Assembly (NCBI RefSeq): GCF_042492175.1
Contig: NZ_CP170453.1
Location: 2,356,001 to 2,420,000, forward strand
Direction: 5' to 3'
Source: CAJXSN01 sp947492235
Lineage (GTDB): Bacteria; Pseudomonadota; Alphaproteobacteria; Sphingomonadales; Sphingomonadaceae
DNA length: 64,000 bases
Position 1 is the first letter of the stretch. Each line of letters begins with the position of its first letter. Under the pieces are notes generated by a model. The model was not told the origin of the DNA. It made no database searches and worked only from the letters and a program-made list of their open reading frames with translations. Positions 17,190 to 26,365 of this stretch are shown here, piece after piece. The position numbers and the translations under genes are program-made.

Positions 17190-19979
17190 ATGAAGGACGA
17201 GGGCATTTCGGCTAAGCGACCGACAGGTGCGCCGCGCAGGCGTGCCGATGCGCCTGCCCATGCCCGAAAGGCGCGTCCTGCGAAGAAGGGCGGCCCGCCC
17301 ACGTCCCGAAAGGGTGCACCCCAGAAGAATCGCCCCAAAGGCCGCAAACCAGCCCAAGGCAGTAAGCGTGCCTCTGTGGACCGCAGGGACCGCAACAATA
17401 CGCGTCTTGGCACCCCGCAAAAGCGGACCGCCCAATCCTATATGCTCCCGCTGAATTGGGGGATGATGGCACCGGGCTATCTTGGCGTTGCCATTCTTAT
17501 TCTGGCTCTGAATGCCGCCGTTCCGTCTACCGTTGCAATGTCCGCTTATGCGGGATCCGTCCTCTTGTCGGCGGCTGGCTGGCAGATCGCGAAATGGGAA
17601 CGGGCATCCGTTCGCGGCCGCAATCAGGCAATTGCTGCAGCGGTCCTTTCGGTCGTCATACCCGCAGTGCTGTTCGGGTTCGCCATTGCCTATGGCGTCT
17701 TCAATCTGAGGATGGACCCCCTTCTCGGGGCAGGCGGCGTCATAGCCATTTCCGCCATATCGGCCGTCTTACTCTCGGGCCGGGCGGTCGCCCTGTTCGG
17801 CTGGAAAATCGCTGTCTGGACACCCTTCGTCCTCTTGTCGGGCAGCCCGACTGCCTATGCCGTTCTGGCGGCTTTCGCGGTCCTTTGCTATTTCGTGGTT
17901 CGCTATCAGATGCGCCTCGACCGGGAGCGTGCCGAGCGCAATCTGGCCGATGCGCGGGTTCACAACCGTGCCATCGATATTCTTCAGGATTACGAAAGCA
18001 CGAAGCAGGGGTGGTTCTGGGAAACCGACCGCCGGGGTCTGCTGACCTATCTGTCGGAACCGATTGCCAATCTGCTGGGTACGGAAGCGAAAGAGCTTCT
18101 GGGTCGCCCGATCCTCGACCTGTTCGAAATGGGGAACGACAACCGCGAGGGCGAGCGTTCGATCAATTTCCATCTCAATGCGCGGTCGGGCTTTCAGGAA
18201 CTTGCTGTCCGCGCAGCTGGCGGTGAAGGCGAGCGCTGGTGGTCGATCAGCGGTCGCCCGGTGTTTGACAGCTTCCAGAACTTTTGCGGCTTCCGCGGCT
18301 CGGGCACCGATCTGACCGAGAAAAAACGCAGCGAGGAGCACGCCTCGCGCCTCGCTCACTTCGATTCCCTGACCGGTCTCGCCAACCGCTTCCAGATGTC
18401 CCAGACGCTCGAGCGCATTCTGGCGTCGCCGCAGGAGGGCAACCGCGAATGCTCCGTCTTCCTGCTCGACCTCGACCGGTTCAAGCACGTCAACGATACG
18501 CTCGGCCACCCGGCGGGCGATGCTCTGCTCAAACAGGTGGCGCAGCGGCTGGAAGTCAGCGTGGGCGATATGGGCCGCGTCGGCCGATTGGGCGGTGACG
18601 AGTTCCAGGTCGTTCTGCACGGGCGCAATTCCACAGAGGTGCTGGGCCAGCTTGCAGGCGATGTTATCCGGTCGCTTTCGCAGCCCTATTCGATCGAGGG
18701 GCAGCGGGTGGTCATCGGCGCATCTGTCGGCATCGCGCGATGCCCCGATGATGCAACCGATCTCGACTTGCTGATCCGCAATGCTGACCTTGCACTCTAC
18801 GCGGCCAAAGATGGTGGGCGGGGGCGCTTCCATTTTTACGCAAAGGACCTTCATTCCGCCGCAAAAGAGCGCAGCGAGATGGAGCAGGATCTGCGCGATG
18901 CGATCGATCAGGAAACGCTCGACCTCCATTATCAGCCTGTGGTCGAAGCGGCGAGTGAAACGATCAGCGGGTTCGAGGCCCTGATCCGGTGGTTCCATCC
19001 CGAGCATGGCTGGGTCAGCCCGGAGAAATTCGTTCCTATTGCCGAGGACACGGGCCTCATTCAGGAAGTCGGGGCGTGGGCCCTGCGGCGGGCATGCCGC
19101 GATCTGGCGACGTGGCCGGAGCATATCCGCTGCGCTGTCAATGTCTCGCCCATCCAGTTTTCCAATAAGGAGCTGCCGAAGATTATTTCATCGGCCCTAG
19201 AGGAAGCCGGAATTGCACCGTCGCGGCTCGAGCTCGAGATCACGGAAAGCGTCTTCCTGAGCGATGACGCGGGCACCGATGCGATGTTCGCTGAGCTGAA
19301 GAAGATCGGCGTTCGGTTGGCGCTCGATGATTTTGGCACGGGCTACTCGTCGCTCGGCTATCTGAAATCGGCACCGTTTGACAAAATCAAGATCGATCAG
19401 AGCTTCGTTAGAGGCGCCACCCAGCCGGGCAGCCGCAACGGCGCAATCATTGCCTCTATTACCAGCCTCGCGCTTGCACTCGGCATGGATACCACAGCGG
19501 AAGGCGTCGAAACGCTGGACGAGCTCGATCTGGTCCGGCTGCACGGTTGCAGTCACATTCAGGGCTATATCTACGACAAGCCGTTGTCGTTCACCGATGC
19601 GACCAAGAAACTGGCCGCAGGACTCACCGCGATCGCCCGTGGGCCGAAATCCTCCCGTGCTGCGCGGCAAACCATGCTTCGCAAGATCGTGCTCGAATAT
19701 GGCGGGCAGTATTACAACGGCACGGTCCGCAACATTTCGGCCACCGGTGCCCTGGTCGAGGGCCTGTGGAATGTCCCCGTTGGCACATTGTTCCGACTTG
19801 CGCTTAGCGAGACACTTATTGTCACGGGCACCAGTCGCTGGAGCAAGAAGGACCGGATGGGCATCGAGTTTGCCCAGCCGCTCAAGCTGGACGACAAGGG
19901 GGCGATCGAGGGGCTCAGCAATGACAGCCAGTTTTCGGTCAAACGCAGCATTCGCAAGACGGAAGGAGCGGTAGCATGA
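17190..19979 (+). CDS. Membrane PAS-GGDEF-EAL-PilZ cyclic-di-GMP protein
   Basis: A 929-residue protein with both c-di-GMP synthesis and breakdown domains. In order: a Lys/Arg/Pro-rich N-terminus (1-80), several membrane helices (about 84-245), a PAS domain (about 262-375, GWFWETDRRGLLTYLSEPI), GGDEF (RLGGDEFQVVL near 468), EAL (SGFEALIRW near 596, with LALDDFGTGYSSLGYL), and a C-terminal PilZ-like domain (about 826-905, IVLEYGGQYYNGTVRNIS). Both catalytic signatures are intact, but no RxxD inhibitory site precedes GGDEF. The basic N-terminus is unusual. A soluble paralog follows 43 bases downstream, so the pair is likely co-expressed. Confidence 0.9.
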   Translation: MKDEGISAKRPTGAPRRRADAPAHARKARPAKKGGPPTSRKGAPQKNRPKGRKPAQGSKRASVDRRDRNNTRLGTPQKRTAQSYMLPLNWGMMAPGYLGVAILILALNAAVPSTVAMSAYAGSVLLSAAGWQIAKWERASVRGRNQAIAAAVLSVVIPAVLFGFAIAYGVFNLRMDPLLGAGGVIAISAISAVLLSGRAVALFGWKIAVWTPFVLLSGSPTAYAVLAAFAVLCYFVVRYQMRLDRERAERNLADARVHNRAIDILQDYESTKQGWFWETDRRGLLTYLSEPIANLLGTEAKELLGRPILDLFEMGNDNREGERSINFHLNARSGFQELAVRAAGGEGERWWSISGRPVFDSFQNFCGFRGSGTDLTEKKRSEEHASRLAHFDSLTGLANRFQMSQTLERILASPQEGNRECSVFLLDLDRFKHVNDTLGHPAGDALLKQVAQRLEVSVGDMGRVGRLGGDEFQVVLHGRNSTEVLGQLAGDVIRSLSQPYSIEGQRVVIGASVGIARCPDDATDLDLLIRNADLALYAAKDGGRGRFHFYAKDLHSAAKERSEMEQDLRDAIDQETLDLHYQPVVEAASETISGFEALIRWFHPEHGWVSPEKFVPIAEDTGLIQEVGAWALRRACRDLATWPEHIRCAVNVSPIQFSNKELPKIISSALEEAGIAPSRLELEITESVFLSDDAGTDAMFAELKKIGVRLALDDFGTGYSSLGYLKSAPFDKIKIDQSFVRGATQPGSRNGAIIASITSLALALGMDTTAEGVETLDELDLVRLHGCSHIQGYIYDKPLSFTDATKKLAAGLTAIARGPKSSRAARQTMLRKIVLEYGGQYYNGTVRNISATGALVEGLWNVPVGTLFRLALSETLIVTGTSRWSKKDRMGIEFAQPLKLDDKGAIEGLSNDSQFSVKRSIRKTEGAVA

Positions 19980-20022
19980 GCGCGTCTCTCGTTCCGGCCT
20001 GTTCGCTTTCGGGAGTTACCCC

Positions 20023-22230
20023 ATGGCAATAGGGAAACTTTTCTCCCGTTCCGCGCCTGCCAGCAAGGCCGCTCCCAGCGTGCCCCAAGACGGATCGCGC
20101 GCGCAGGTTTTCGACGATCCGAAACGGTTGACCATCCTCAACGAGATCGAACAGTCGGAGCTGGGCTGGTTCTGGGCGACCGATGCTGACGGCAAGGTCG
20201 AATACCTTTCTGACTCGGCCATCGCCAAGCTGAGCATCGACGGGGAAGACGTAAAGGGCAGTCCGCTGTCCCAGCTATTCCTTGCCGGACAAGACAGCGA
20301 CGATAGCGATGAGGCAGCGACGCAGCGGCCACTGCCCTTCTTGTTGCGCGCGCGAAACACCATTCACCGCATACCGGTGCGGGTCGCCCATTGTGATACC
20401 GAAACATGGTGGGAAATTACGGGCAAACCGCAATTCGATGCCGAAGGCGAATTTGTCGGGTTTCGCGGCAGCGCAAAAGACATCACGACGTTGCGTGAAG
20501 GGCAGCGCGATGTCAGCCGGATGGCGCAATATGATGCCCTTACAGGGCTGGCCAATCGCAACCGGATGGAAAAGCGGCTGACGAGCACCTTGACCGCGTA
20601 CAAGGCGGCCAAACGCTCATGCGCGATAATGATGCTCGATCTGGACCGGTTCAAGCAGGTCAACGATACTCTTGGGCACCAGGCGGGTGACGAGCTGCTG
20701 AAGCAAGTCGCGCAGCGCCTTGAACGCATCGTGGGCGAGCAGGGTGAGGCGGGCCGGCTGGGCGGCGACGAATTCCAGATTATCCTGCCGGATATCGAGG
20801 ACCGGGGGCGACTGGGTGATCTGGCCCAGCGGCTGATCCAGATGATCTCGCAGCCCTATTCGATCAATGGTGCCAGAGCGATTATCGGTACGTCAGTCGG
20901 TATTGCCATTGCCCCTTATGACGGGATTGAAAGCGAAGAACTGACCGGCAGCGGCGACCTCGCTTTGTATGCCGCAAAAGGCGGTGGGCGCGGCCAATAC
21001 CGGTTCTATTCCAGCGATCTGAAAGATGATGCGCGGTGGCGCCGACAGATCGAAGAAGATTTGCGCGATGCGTTGGCGACGGACGCTCTGGAAATGCACT
21101 ACCAGCCACTGATCGACGCGCAGACCCATCTGGTGAAATCTTTCGAAGCGCTCGTCCGTTGGAACCATCCGGAGCGCGGACCAATCAGCCCGGCGGAGTT
21201 CATTCCGGTTGCGGAGGAGTCGAACCAGATCCTTGCGCTTGGAGAATGGGTCATGCGGCGGGTTTGCAGCGATGCTGCCTCGTGGCCCCACGAACTGTCG
21301 GTGGCCGTCAATGTGTCGGCGGTGCAATTCGCCAATCCCGACCTCCCGTCGATCGTCCATGACGCCATGCTATCGGCCGGGCTCCCGGCATCGCGGCTCG
21401 AACTGGAACTGACCGAAAGCGTCTTCATCGGAGATCCGCAAGCCACCCAGGAAATGTTCCGCGAGCTGAAAAAGCTGGGCGTGCGTTTGGCGCTGGATGA
21501 TTTCGGCACCGGCTACTCCTCGCTTGGCTATTTGCGCAATGCGCCATTCGACAAGATCAAGATCGATCAGAGTTTTGTGCGTGGCGCGTGTGAGGGGGGC
21601 AACAACAACGCCGCGATTATTCAAGCTATCGTCAGTCTTGCCCGCGCGCTGGACATGGTGACCGTCGCCGAAGGTGTAGAGGCGCATGACGAGCTGGATC
21701 TGGTTTGCGAACTGGGCGCAGACCATATCCAGGGCTGGATATTCAGTAAGGCGCTGCCTCAATTCGAAGTGGTGGAACGGCTGGCGTCAGGTGTCTTGAA
21801 ATACGAGCCGCAAGGCCCTGCAAAAGCGCGTGCCGAGCGGATGGCGGTCTATCGCAAAGTGGGCGTTATCCACGAGGATCATCGCTACGAAGTTGTGATG
21901 CGCAACCTGTCGCGTACCGGCGCCCGAATCGAAGGAATGCTCAACGTTCCTTTGGATACAGATCTGGTTCTCGATCTGGGGAATGGGCAGCTGGTCGTTT
22001 CCAAGGTTGTGCGTTCGGAAGAGGCCGAGCAGGGGCTCGAATTCGAGACCCACCTTATCAGCGACGGAGCGGACGGATTATGCACCCGGCACCGCGTGTC
22101 GCCCTACGCTCTCGCTGCAGCCGGGATGCCTTTGACTTCACTGTCGTCCGAAGCGGGTATTCCCGGAATACAATCACCGCACGGGCCAGGATCGCGTCCA
22201 AAATTTATGCAGGTGGACCTATCAGCCTAG
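20023..22230 (+). CDS. Soluble PAS-GGDEF-EAL-PilZ cyclic-di-GMP protein
   Basis: A 735-residue paralog of the preceding gene without the membrane region. PAS covers about 38-150 (LGWFWATDADGKVEYLSDSA), GGDEF lies near 246 (RLGGDEFQIIL), EAL near 374 (KSFEALVRW, with LALDDFGTGYSSLGYL), and a PilZ-like domain at about 605-700 (RYEVVMRNLSRTGARIEG). As in its neighbour, both active-site motifs are intact and RxxD is absent. The last ~50 residues beyond PilZ are not recognised. GGGAG lies 8 bases before the ATG. Tandem duplication followed by loss or gain of the membrane part is the simplest origin. Confidence 0.9.
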   Translation: MAIGKLFSRSAPASKAAPSVPQDGSRAQVFDDPKRLTILNEIEQSELGWFWATDADGKVEYLSDSAIAKLSIDGEDVKGSPLSQLFLAGQDSDDSDEAATQRPLPFLLRARNTIHRIPVRVAHCDTETWWEITGKPQFDAEGEFVGFRGSAKDITTLREGQRDVSRMAQYDALTGLANRNRMEKRLTSTLTAYKAAKRSCAIMMLDLDRFKQVNDTLGHQAGDELLKQVAQRLERIVGEQGEAGRLGGDEFQIILPDIEDRGRLGDLAQRLIQMISQPYSINGARAIIGTSVGIAIAPYDGIESEELTGSGDLALYAAKGGGRGQYRFYSSDLKDDARWRRQIEEDLRDALATDALEMHYQPLIDAQTHLVKSFEALVRWNHPERGPISPAEFIPVAEESNQILALGEWVMRRVCSDAASWPHELSVAVNVSAVQFANPDLPSIVHDAMLSAGLPASRLELELTESVFIGDPQATQEMFRELKKLGVRLALDDFGTGYSSLGYLRNAPFDKIKIDQSFVRGACEGGNNNAAIIQAIVSLARALDMVTVAEGVEAHDELDLVCELGADHIQGWIFSKALPQFEVVERLASGVLKYEPQGPAKARAERMAVYRKVGVIHEDHRYEVVMRNLSRTGARIEGMLNVPLDTDLVLDLGNGQLVVSKVVRSEEAEQGLEFETHLISDGADGLCTRHRVSPYALAAAGMPLTSLSSEAGIPGIQSPHGPGSRPKFMQVDLSA

Positions 22231-22334
22231 CGGTTTTCGCGGGCTTCCGGTCGCCAGTTCGGATCTATCTGTAACCTAACGGCGTGCCTACTCGAAACAT
22301 TTGCCAATCGTCAGATTGAGCAAAGGATTTCGAC

Positions 22335-22790
22335 ATGAAGAATGCATTCAATTCGGTGGTGGCATCGGCCGTTCTCGCTGTGACCGCAACAACGGCAACG
22401 CTGGGCGTCGCCTCGGCGATTTTCCCCAGTGCGGCAGTTGCAGCGACGACCAGCGCATCGGGCCAGTTCCGCGGGGCCGACAGTTCGCACCCGGCATCGG
22501 GCGGCGCGCGGGTTATCCGGCTCAAAGGCGGCGGCTTTGGCATCAAGCTCGAAAGCAATTTCAAGACACGCGGTGGCCCCGATCTGCGGGTATGGCTGAG
22601 CGAAGCCAAGAACCCGCGCAGCGGCCGCGCCGTTCGCGCTGCGGATCATGTCGACCTCGGACGTCTCAAATCCAGCAGCGGCGAACAGATCTACCGTCTG
22701 CCCGCTGGCACCAGCCTGGCAGAGGCACAATCGGTGGTCATCTGGTGCCGCGCATTCGGGGTGTTCTTCGCCAGCGCTGCGCTCTCTTGA
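22335..22790 (+). CDS. Secreted DM13-domain protein
   Basis: A 151-residue exported protein. A signal peptide spans about residues 1-37, ending near SAAVAA. The rest resembles a DM13 domain: SGQFRGADSSHPASGGARVI, the core NFKTRGGPDLRVWLSE, and the terminal VVIWCRAFGVFFASAAL, whose single Cys is the conserved one. DM13 domains are proposed to take part in electron transfer or redox chemistry, without firm biochemical proof. AAAGGA lies 7 bases upstream of the start. No partner is evident; lepA follows 92 bases downstream. Confidence 0.8.
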   Translation: MKNAFNSVVASAVLAVTATTATLGVASAIFPSAAVAATTSASGQFRGADSSHPASGGARVIRLKGGGFGIKLESNFKTRGGPDLRVWLSEAKNPRSGRAVRAADHVDLGRLKSSSGEQIYRLPAGTSLAEAQSVVIWCRAFGVFFASAALS

Positions 22791-22881
22791 GGCACTGGGC
22801 TCTGAGGGAAGGGCGGATAAACACCCCCTGACCTCAGTCCTCTACTGACATCGGGTGATCGCATCGCTATTTGCGCTGGCG

Positions 22882-24699
22882 ATGACTGACCTTTCCAAAA
22901 TCCGCAACTTTTCGATTATCGCCCACATCGATCATGGGAAGTCCACGCTGGCTGACCGTATGATCCAGCATTGCGGCGGGCTGACGCAGCGCGAAATGTC
23001 CGAGCAAGTTCTTGATAACATGGACATCGAGAAGGAGCGCGGGATCACCATCAAGGCGCAGACCGTGCGCCTCAATTACACCGCGAAGGATGGCGAGACC
23101 TACGAGCTCAACCTCATGGACACGCCCGGCCATGTGGACTTCGCTTACGAGGTCTCCCGGAGCCTCGCCGCGTGCGAAGGCGCGCTGCTGGTGGTGGATG
23201 CGGCGCAAGGGGTAGAGGCGCAGACGCTGGCGAACGTCTACCAGTCGATCGAGCACGACCACGAAATCGTCCCCGTCATCAACAAGGTCGACCTGCCCGC
23301 TGCCGAGCCCGAGCAGGTGCGGATGGAGATCGAGGAAGTCATCGGCCTCGACGCCTCCGAAGCTGTCCTTACCTCCGCCAAATCCGGTCTCGGCATCGAG
23401 GACGTTCTCGAAGCCGTCGTCGCGAAAATCCCCCCGCCACAGGGCGACCGTGACAAGCCGCTCACCGCCTCCCTCGTCGATTCATGGTACGATCCCTATC
23501 TCGGCGTCGTCATCCTTGTGCGTGTGATCGACGGCGTCATCACCAAGGGGCTGAACGTCAAATTCATGCAGGGCGGCACGCAGCATCTGGTCGACCGGGT
23601 CGGATGCTTCACCCCGAAACGCACCGACCTGGCCGAGATCGGCCCGGGCGAAATCGGCTTCATCACCGCCCAGATCAAGGAGGTGGAGCAGGCCCGCGTC
23701 GGCGACACCATCACCACGGTGAAGGGCGGGGCGCAGACCGCGCTGCCCGGCTACAAGGAAGTGCAGCCGGTGGTGTTCTGCGGCATGTTCCCGGTGGACG
23801 CGGCGGATTTCGAGAAACTGCGCGAGAGCATCGGCAAGCTGCGCCTCAACGACGCCTCCTTCAGCTTCGAAATGGAAAGCAGCGCGGCGCTGGGCTTTGG
23901 CTTTCGCTGCGGGTTCCTCGGCCTGCTGCATCTGGAGATCATTCAGGAGCGCCTCTCCAGAGAATACGACCTCGACCTCATCACCACCGCGCCCAGCGTC
24001 GTCTACCGCATCCAGCTCGGCAAATCGAAGAACGAGGAAGCGAAGACGATCGAGCTGCATAACCCCAGCGATTACCCCGATCCCAGCCGGATCGAAGTGA
24101 TCGAGGAACCGTGGATCAAGGCCACGATCTACACCCCCGACGACTATCTCGGCAGCATCCTGAAACTGTGTCAGGACCGGCGCGGCATCCAGACCAATCT
24201 GACATATGTGGGCGGCCGCGCGCAGGTAACGTATGAGCTACCTTTGAACGAGGTGGTGTTCGACTTCTACGACCGCCTGAAATCGATCAGCCGCGGCTAT
24301 GCCAGCTTCGATTACGAACAGATCGGCCTGCGCGAAGGCGATCTGGTGAAGATGAACATTCTGGTGAACAACGAGCCAGTCGATGCCCTGTCCCTCATCA
24401 CCCACCGCAGCGTGGCAGAGGAGCGGGGCAGGGGCATGTGCGAACGCCTGAAAGACCTGATCCCGCGCCACCTGTTCAAAGTGCCCATCCAGGCCGCCAT
24501 CGGCGGCAAGATCATCGCCCGCGAGACGATCGCAGCCATGCGCAAGGACGTGACCGCCAAATGCTACGGCGGCGATATCTCGCGCAAGAAGAAGCTGCTG
24601 GAGAAGCAGAAGAAGGGCAAGGCGAGAATGAGAGAATACGGAAACGTCTCTATCCCTCAGGAAGCCTTCATCGCCGCACTACGTATGGGGGAAGAATAG
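22882..24699 (+). CDS. lepA: Elongation factor 4 (LepA GTPase)
   Basis: Ribosome-associated GTPase acting on translocation and ribosome assembly. The G1 loop is IIAHIDHGKSTLADRM, G2/G3 are in ERGITIKAQTVRL and MDTPGHVDFAYEVSRS, and G4 is VINKVDLPAAEPEQ. The C-terminal LepA-specific end is EYGNVSIPQEAFIAALRMGE. I start at ATG 22882 (MTDLSKIRNFSIIAH), giving 605 residues; an in-frame GTG at 22855 would add nine residues. A second, divergent copy of the last 18 codons lies 62 bases downstream (24761-24817), and the AT-rich restriction island begins just after. Confidence 0.96.
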   Translation: MTDLSKIRNFSIIAHIDHGKSTLADRMIQHCGGLTQREMSEQVLDNMDIEKERGITIKAQTVRLNYTAKDGETYELNLMDTPGHVDFAYEVSRSLAACEGALLVVDAAQGVEAQTLANVYQSIEHDHEIVPVINKVDLPAAEPEQVRMEIEEVIGLDASEAVLTSAKSGLGIEDVLEAVVAKIPPPQGDRDKPLTASLVDSWYDPYLGVVILVRVIDGVITKGLNVKFMQGGTQHLVDRVGCFTPKRTDLAEIGPGEIGFITAQIKEVEQARVGDTITTVKGGAQTALPGYKEVQPVVFCGMFPVDAADFEKLRESIGKLRLNDASFSFEMESSAALGFGFRCGFLGLLHLEIIQERLSREYDLDLITTAPSVVYRIQLGKSKNEEAKTIELHNPSDYPDPSRIEVIEEPWIKATIYTPDDYLGSILKLCQDRRGIQTNLTYVGGRAQVTYELPLNEVVFDFYDRLKSISRGYASFDYEQIGLREGDLVKMNILVNNEPVDALSLITHRSVAEERGRGMCERLKDLIPRHLFKVPIQAAIGGKIIARETIAAMRKDVTAKCYGGDISRKKKLLEKQKKGKARMREYGNVSIPQEAFIAALRMGEE

Positions 24700-24760
24700 C
24701 TCTCATTCTCAAGATGCGGGAGCGCCCGTAGGGCGGCCTGTCCCCGCATAGGCCGGGAGG

Positions 24761-24817
24761 AACGTGAGCATTCCGCAGGAGGCGTTTATCGCTGCGCTGC
24801 GGATGGGGGAGTGGTGA
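24761..24817 (+). pseudogene. Remnant 3' tail of a second lepA copy
   Basis: Read in frame, this 57-base stretch encodes NVSIPQEAFIAALRMGEW and a stop, the same tail as the intact lepA (NVSIPQEAFIAALRMGEE). Nearly every codon differs synonymously, so it is not a recent duplication. Nothing upstream of the Asn codon resembles lepA. The spacer 24700-24760 has no recognisable gene. It may be the original tail left after the resident lepA was replaced or restored by incoming DNA. Confidence 0.75.
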
Positions 24818-24944
24818 GAACAAGCCAAAGCAAACGGTATCCGTCAAGAGGAAAGCCGTGTTACCTCAGCTGAGCTTCATAGAGATCAAGCGCTTTCTTT
24901 CGTTATGGCGTCAGCTCGATTGTTCACGCTCCATGTTAAAACTC

Positions 24945-25499
24945 TCATTCTTTTTGTCCATCAGGGTTTGGCAGTCCCAACCATGCCAGCGGTAGAAAAT
25001 CAAAACAGTAATCGCAATTAACCGAACGAATATATTCCAAAACATCTTTATAGGCTGGCTTATCAAACCAATCCCGATTGAGAACGTAAATGTATGCTAC
25101 AGAAAGTCCTAGCCCGCCAACCAACTTCATATATTGTTTGCGCTTAAAATCACAGGTCTGGAGTTTTTCATCAACGGAACCTGCGACTTTCTGAAATTTG
25201 ACCTCAACAATATTGAGAGTCTTTCTGGTGATGACCAAAATAGCATCATCTGGCAGAAGCTTTTTGCTCACCATTACTTTCCAATCAATACCCTCTTCCT
25301 CAAGATAATTGTAAAATTGATGTTTTTGAAATGTCCTCGCGAGAAGTTTGGTTTCAAAATATACTCCTGATCCGGCTCTTCCGACCATCGGTCTTACTTC
25401 ATATCCAGGAATATCTTGTAGCAATGTCAAAAAATCGCAGCGGGCTTCAAACTGCAGGCCTGTTCCAGTGTTTGCACCGCCTACTCCTCCCTCAATCAT
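24945..25499 (-). CDS. Putative type II restriction endonuclease, PD-(D/E)xK fold
   Basis: A 184-residue protein ending a two-methylase operon. The nuclease core is readable: Glu18 in GGANTGTGLQFE, P83-D84-D85 in LLPDDAILVIT, then E99-V-K101 in NIVEVKFQK. These are the expected metal and catalytic residues of a PD-(D/E)xK endonuclease. It is much shorter than DpnII or MboI (about 276-288 residues from memory) and I see no clear similarity to them. Its ATG overlaps the stop of the upstream methylase (TAATG). The cleavage site is presumably that of the two methylases, likely GATC, but that is inferred from context. AT-rich codon use suggests acquisition. Confidence 0.7.
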   Translation of the reverse strand: MIEGGVGGANTGTGLQFEARCDFLTLLQDIPGYEVRPMVGRAGSGVYFETKLLARTFQKHQFYNYLEEEGIDWKVMVSKKLLPDDAILVITRKTLNIVEVKFQKVAGSVDEKLQTCDFKRKQYMKLVGGLGLSVAYIYVLNRDWFDKPAYKDVLEYIRSVNCDYCFDFLPLAWLGLPNPDGQKE

Positions 25500-26365
25500 T
25501 AGTTGGCTTCCTTTTGAATGGCCGAAACAAGTCTTTGCTTAGAGATTTGGATAAAGTGTTCATCTGCCTCAATGCCGCAATACCCGCGACCACGCGTGAC
25601 CGCACTAACGCCCGTCGTCGAACTGCCAGCAAAAGGATCGAGGACGAAATCGCCCTCGTTGGTGGATGCTCGTATGCATCTTTCGAGCAACTGGAGAGGC
25701 TTTTGCGTGGGGTGTTTGCCAAATGTCTTTTCAGATTTGGTCGGGGCGGTAAATTGCCAAACGGATTTCATCTGCTTCCCGCCCGCTTCAGCTTTCATAT
25801 CTTCATAATTGAAAACGTGTTTAGACTTCTTGCTTTTCGCAGCCCAGATTAGCGTCTCGGTAGAGTGGGTGAAAAACCGGCAGGACAGGTTGGGCGGCGG
25901 ATTTGGTTTTTCCCAAGTAATTTGATTGAGTATCTTAAAGCCATGTGTTTGCATGGCATGGCCGACTAAAAAAATAACGTGATGCGTACCAGAAACCCAG
26001 ATGGTGCCGTTGACCTTTAGTAATCTCTGGCACAATTCCAACCAATCCAATGTGAATTGGTAATCAAGTTCTATGCCTTTGGATTTGTCCCATTGGCCTT
26101 TGTTTACAGACGCCATCTTTCCAGATCTGCAAGTGAAGCCGCCATTCGACAAATTATAAGGAGGGTCAGCGAAAATCATATCGAAACATCCATTCGGATA
26201 TTTCTCAGCAATTTTTGACATGACGTCTAAGCATTCACCTTTCAAAAGATGGACATTTTTTGCCTTGTCAGTCAGAGCCACCGCGGTGTGGTTCTTCTCT
26301 CCATCCGGGCCAAGATATTCGGCTCGAGAGTCTGAGACTTTATTGAAGTCGAAATCTGAAATCAT
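25499..26365 (-). CDS. DNA adenine methyltransferase, DpnA-like (beta class)
   Basis: A 288-residue S-adenosylmethionine-dependent DNA methylase. Motif IV DPPYNLS is at residues 67-73 and the cofactor motif is C-terminal (LDPFAGSSTTGVSA), the beta-class order. The central piece KPNPPPNLSCRFFTHSTET resembles DpnA/MboI-B-type second methylases of GATC systems. In pneumococcus DpnA can methylate single-stranded DNA and protects incoming plasmids during transformation; whether that applies here is unknown. It overlaps the upstream methylase by four bases (ATGA) and the nuclease by one. Base composition is clearly more AT-rich than flanking genes. Confidence 0.85.
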   Translation of the reverse strand: MISDFDFNKVSDSRAEYLGPDGEKNHTAVALTDKAKNVHLLKGECLDVMSKIAEKYPNGCFDMIFADPPYNLSNGGFTCRSGKMASVNKGQWDKSKGIELDYQFTLDWLELCQRLLKVNGTIWVSGTHHVIFLVGHAMQTHGFKILNQITWEKPNPPPNLSCRFFTHSTETLIWAAKSKKSKHVFNYEDMKAEAGGKQMKSVWQFTAPTKSEKTFGKHPTQKPLQLLERCIRASTNEGDFVLDPFAGSSTTGVSAVTRGRGYCGIEADEHFIQISKQRLVSAIQKEAN

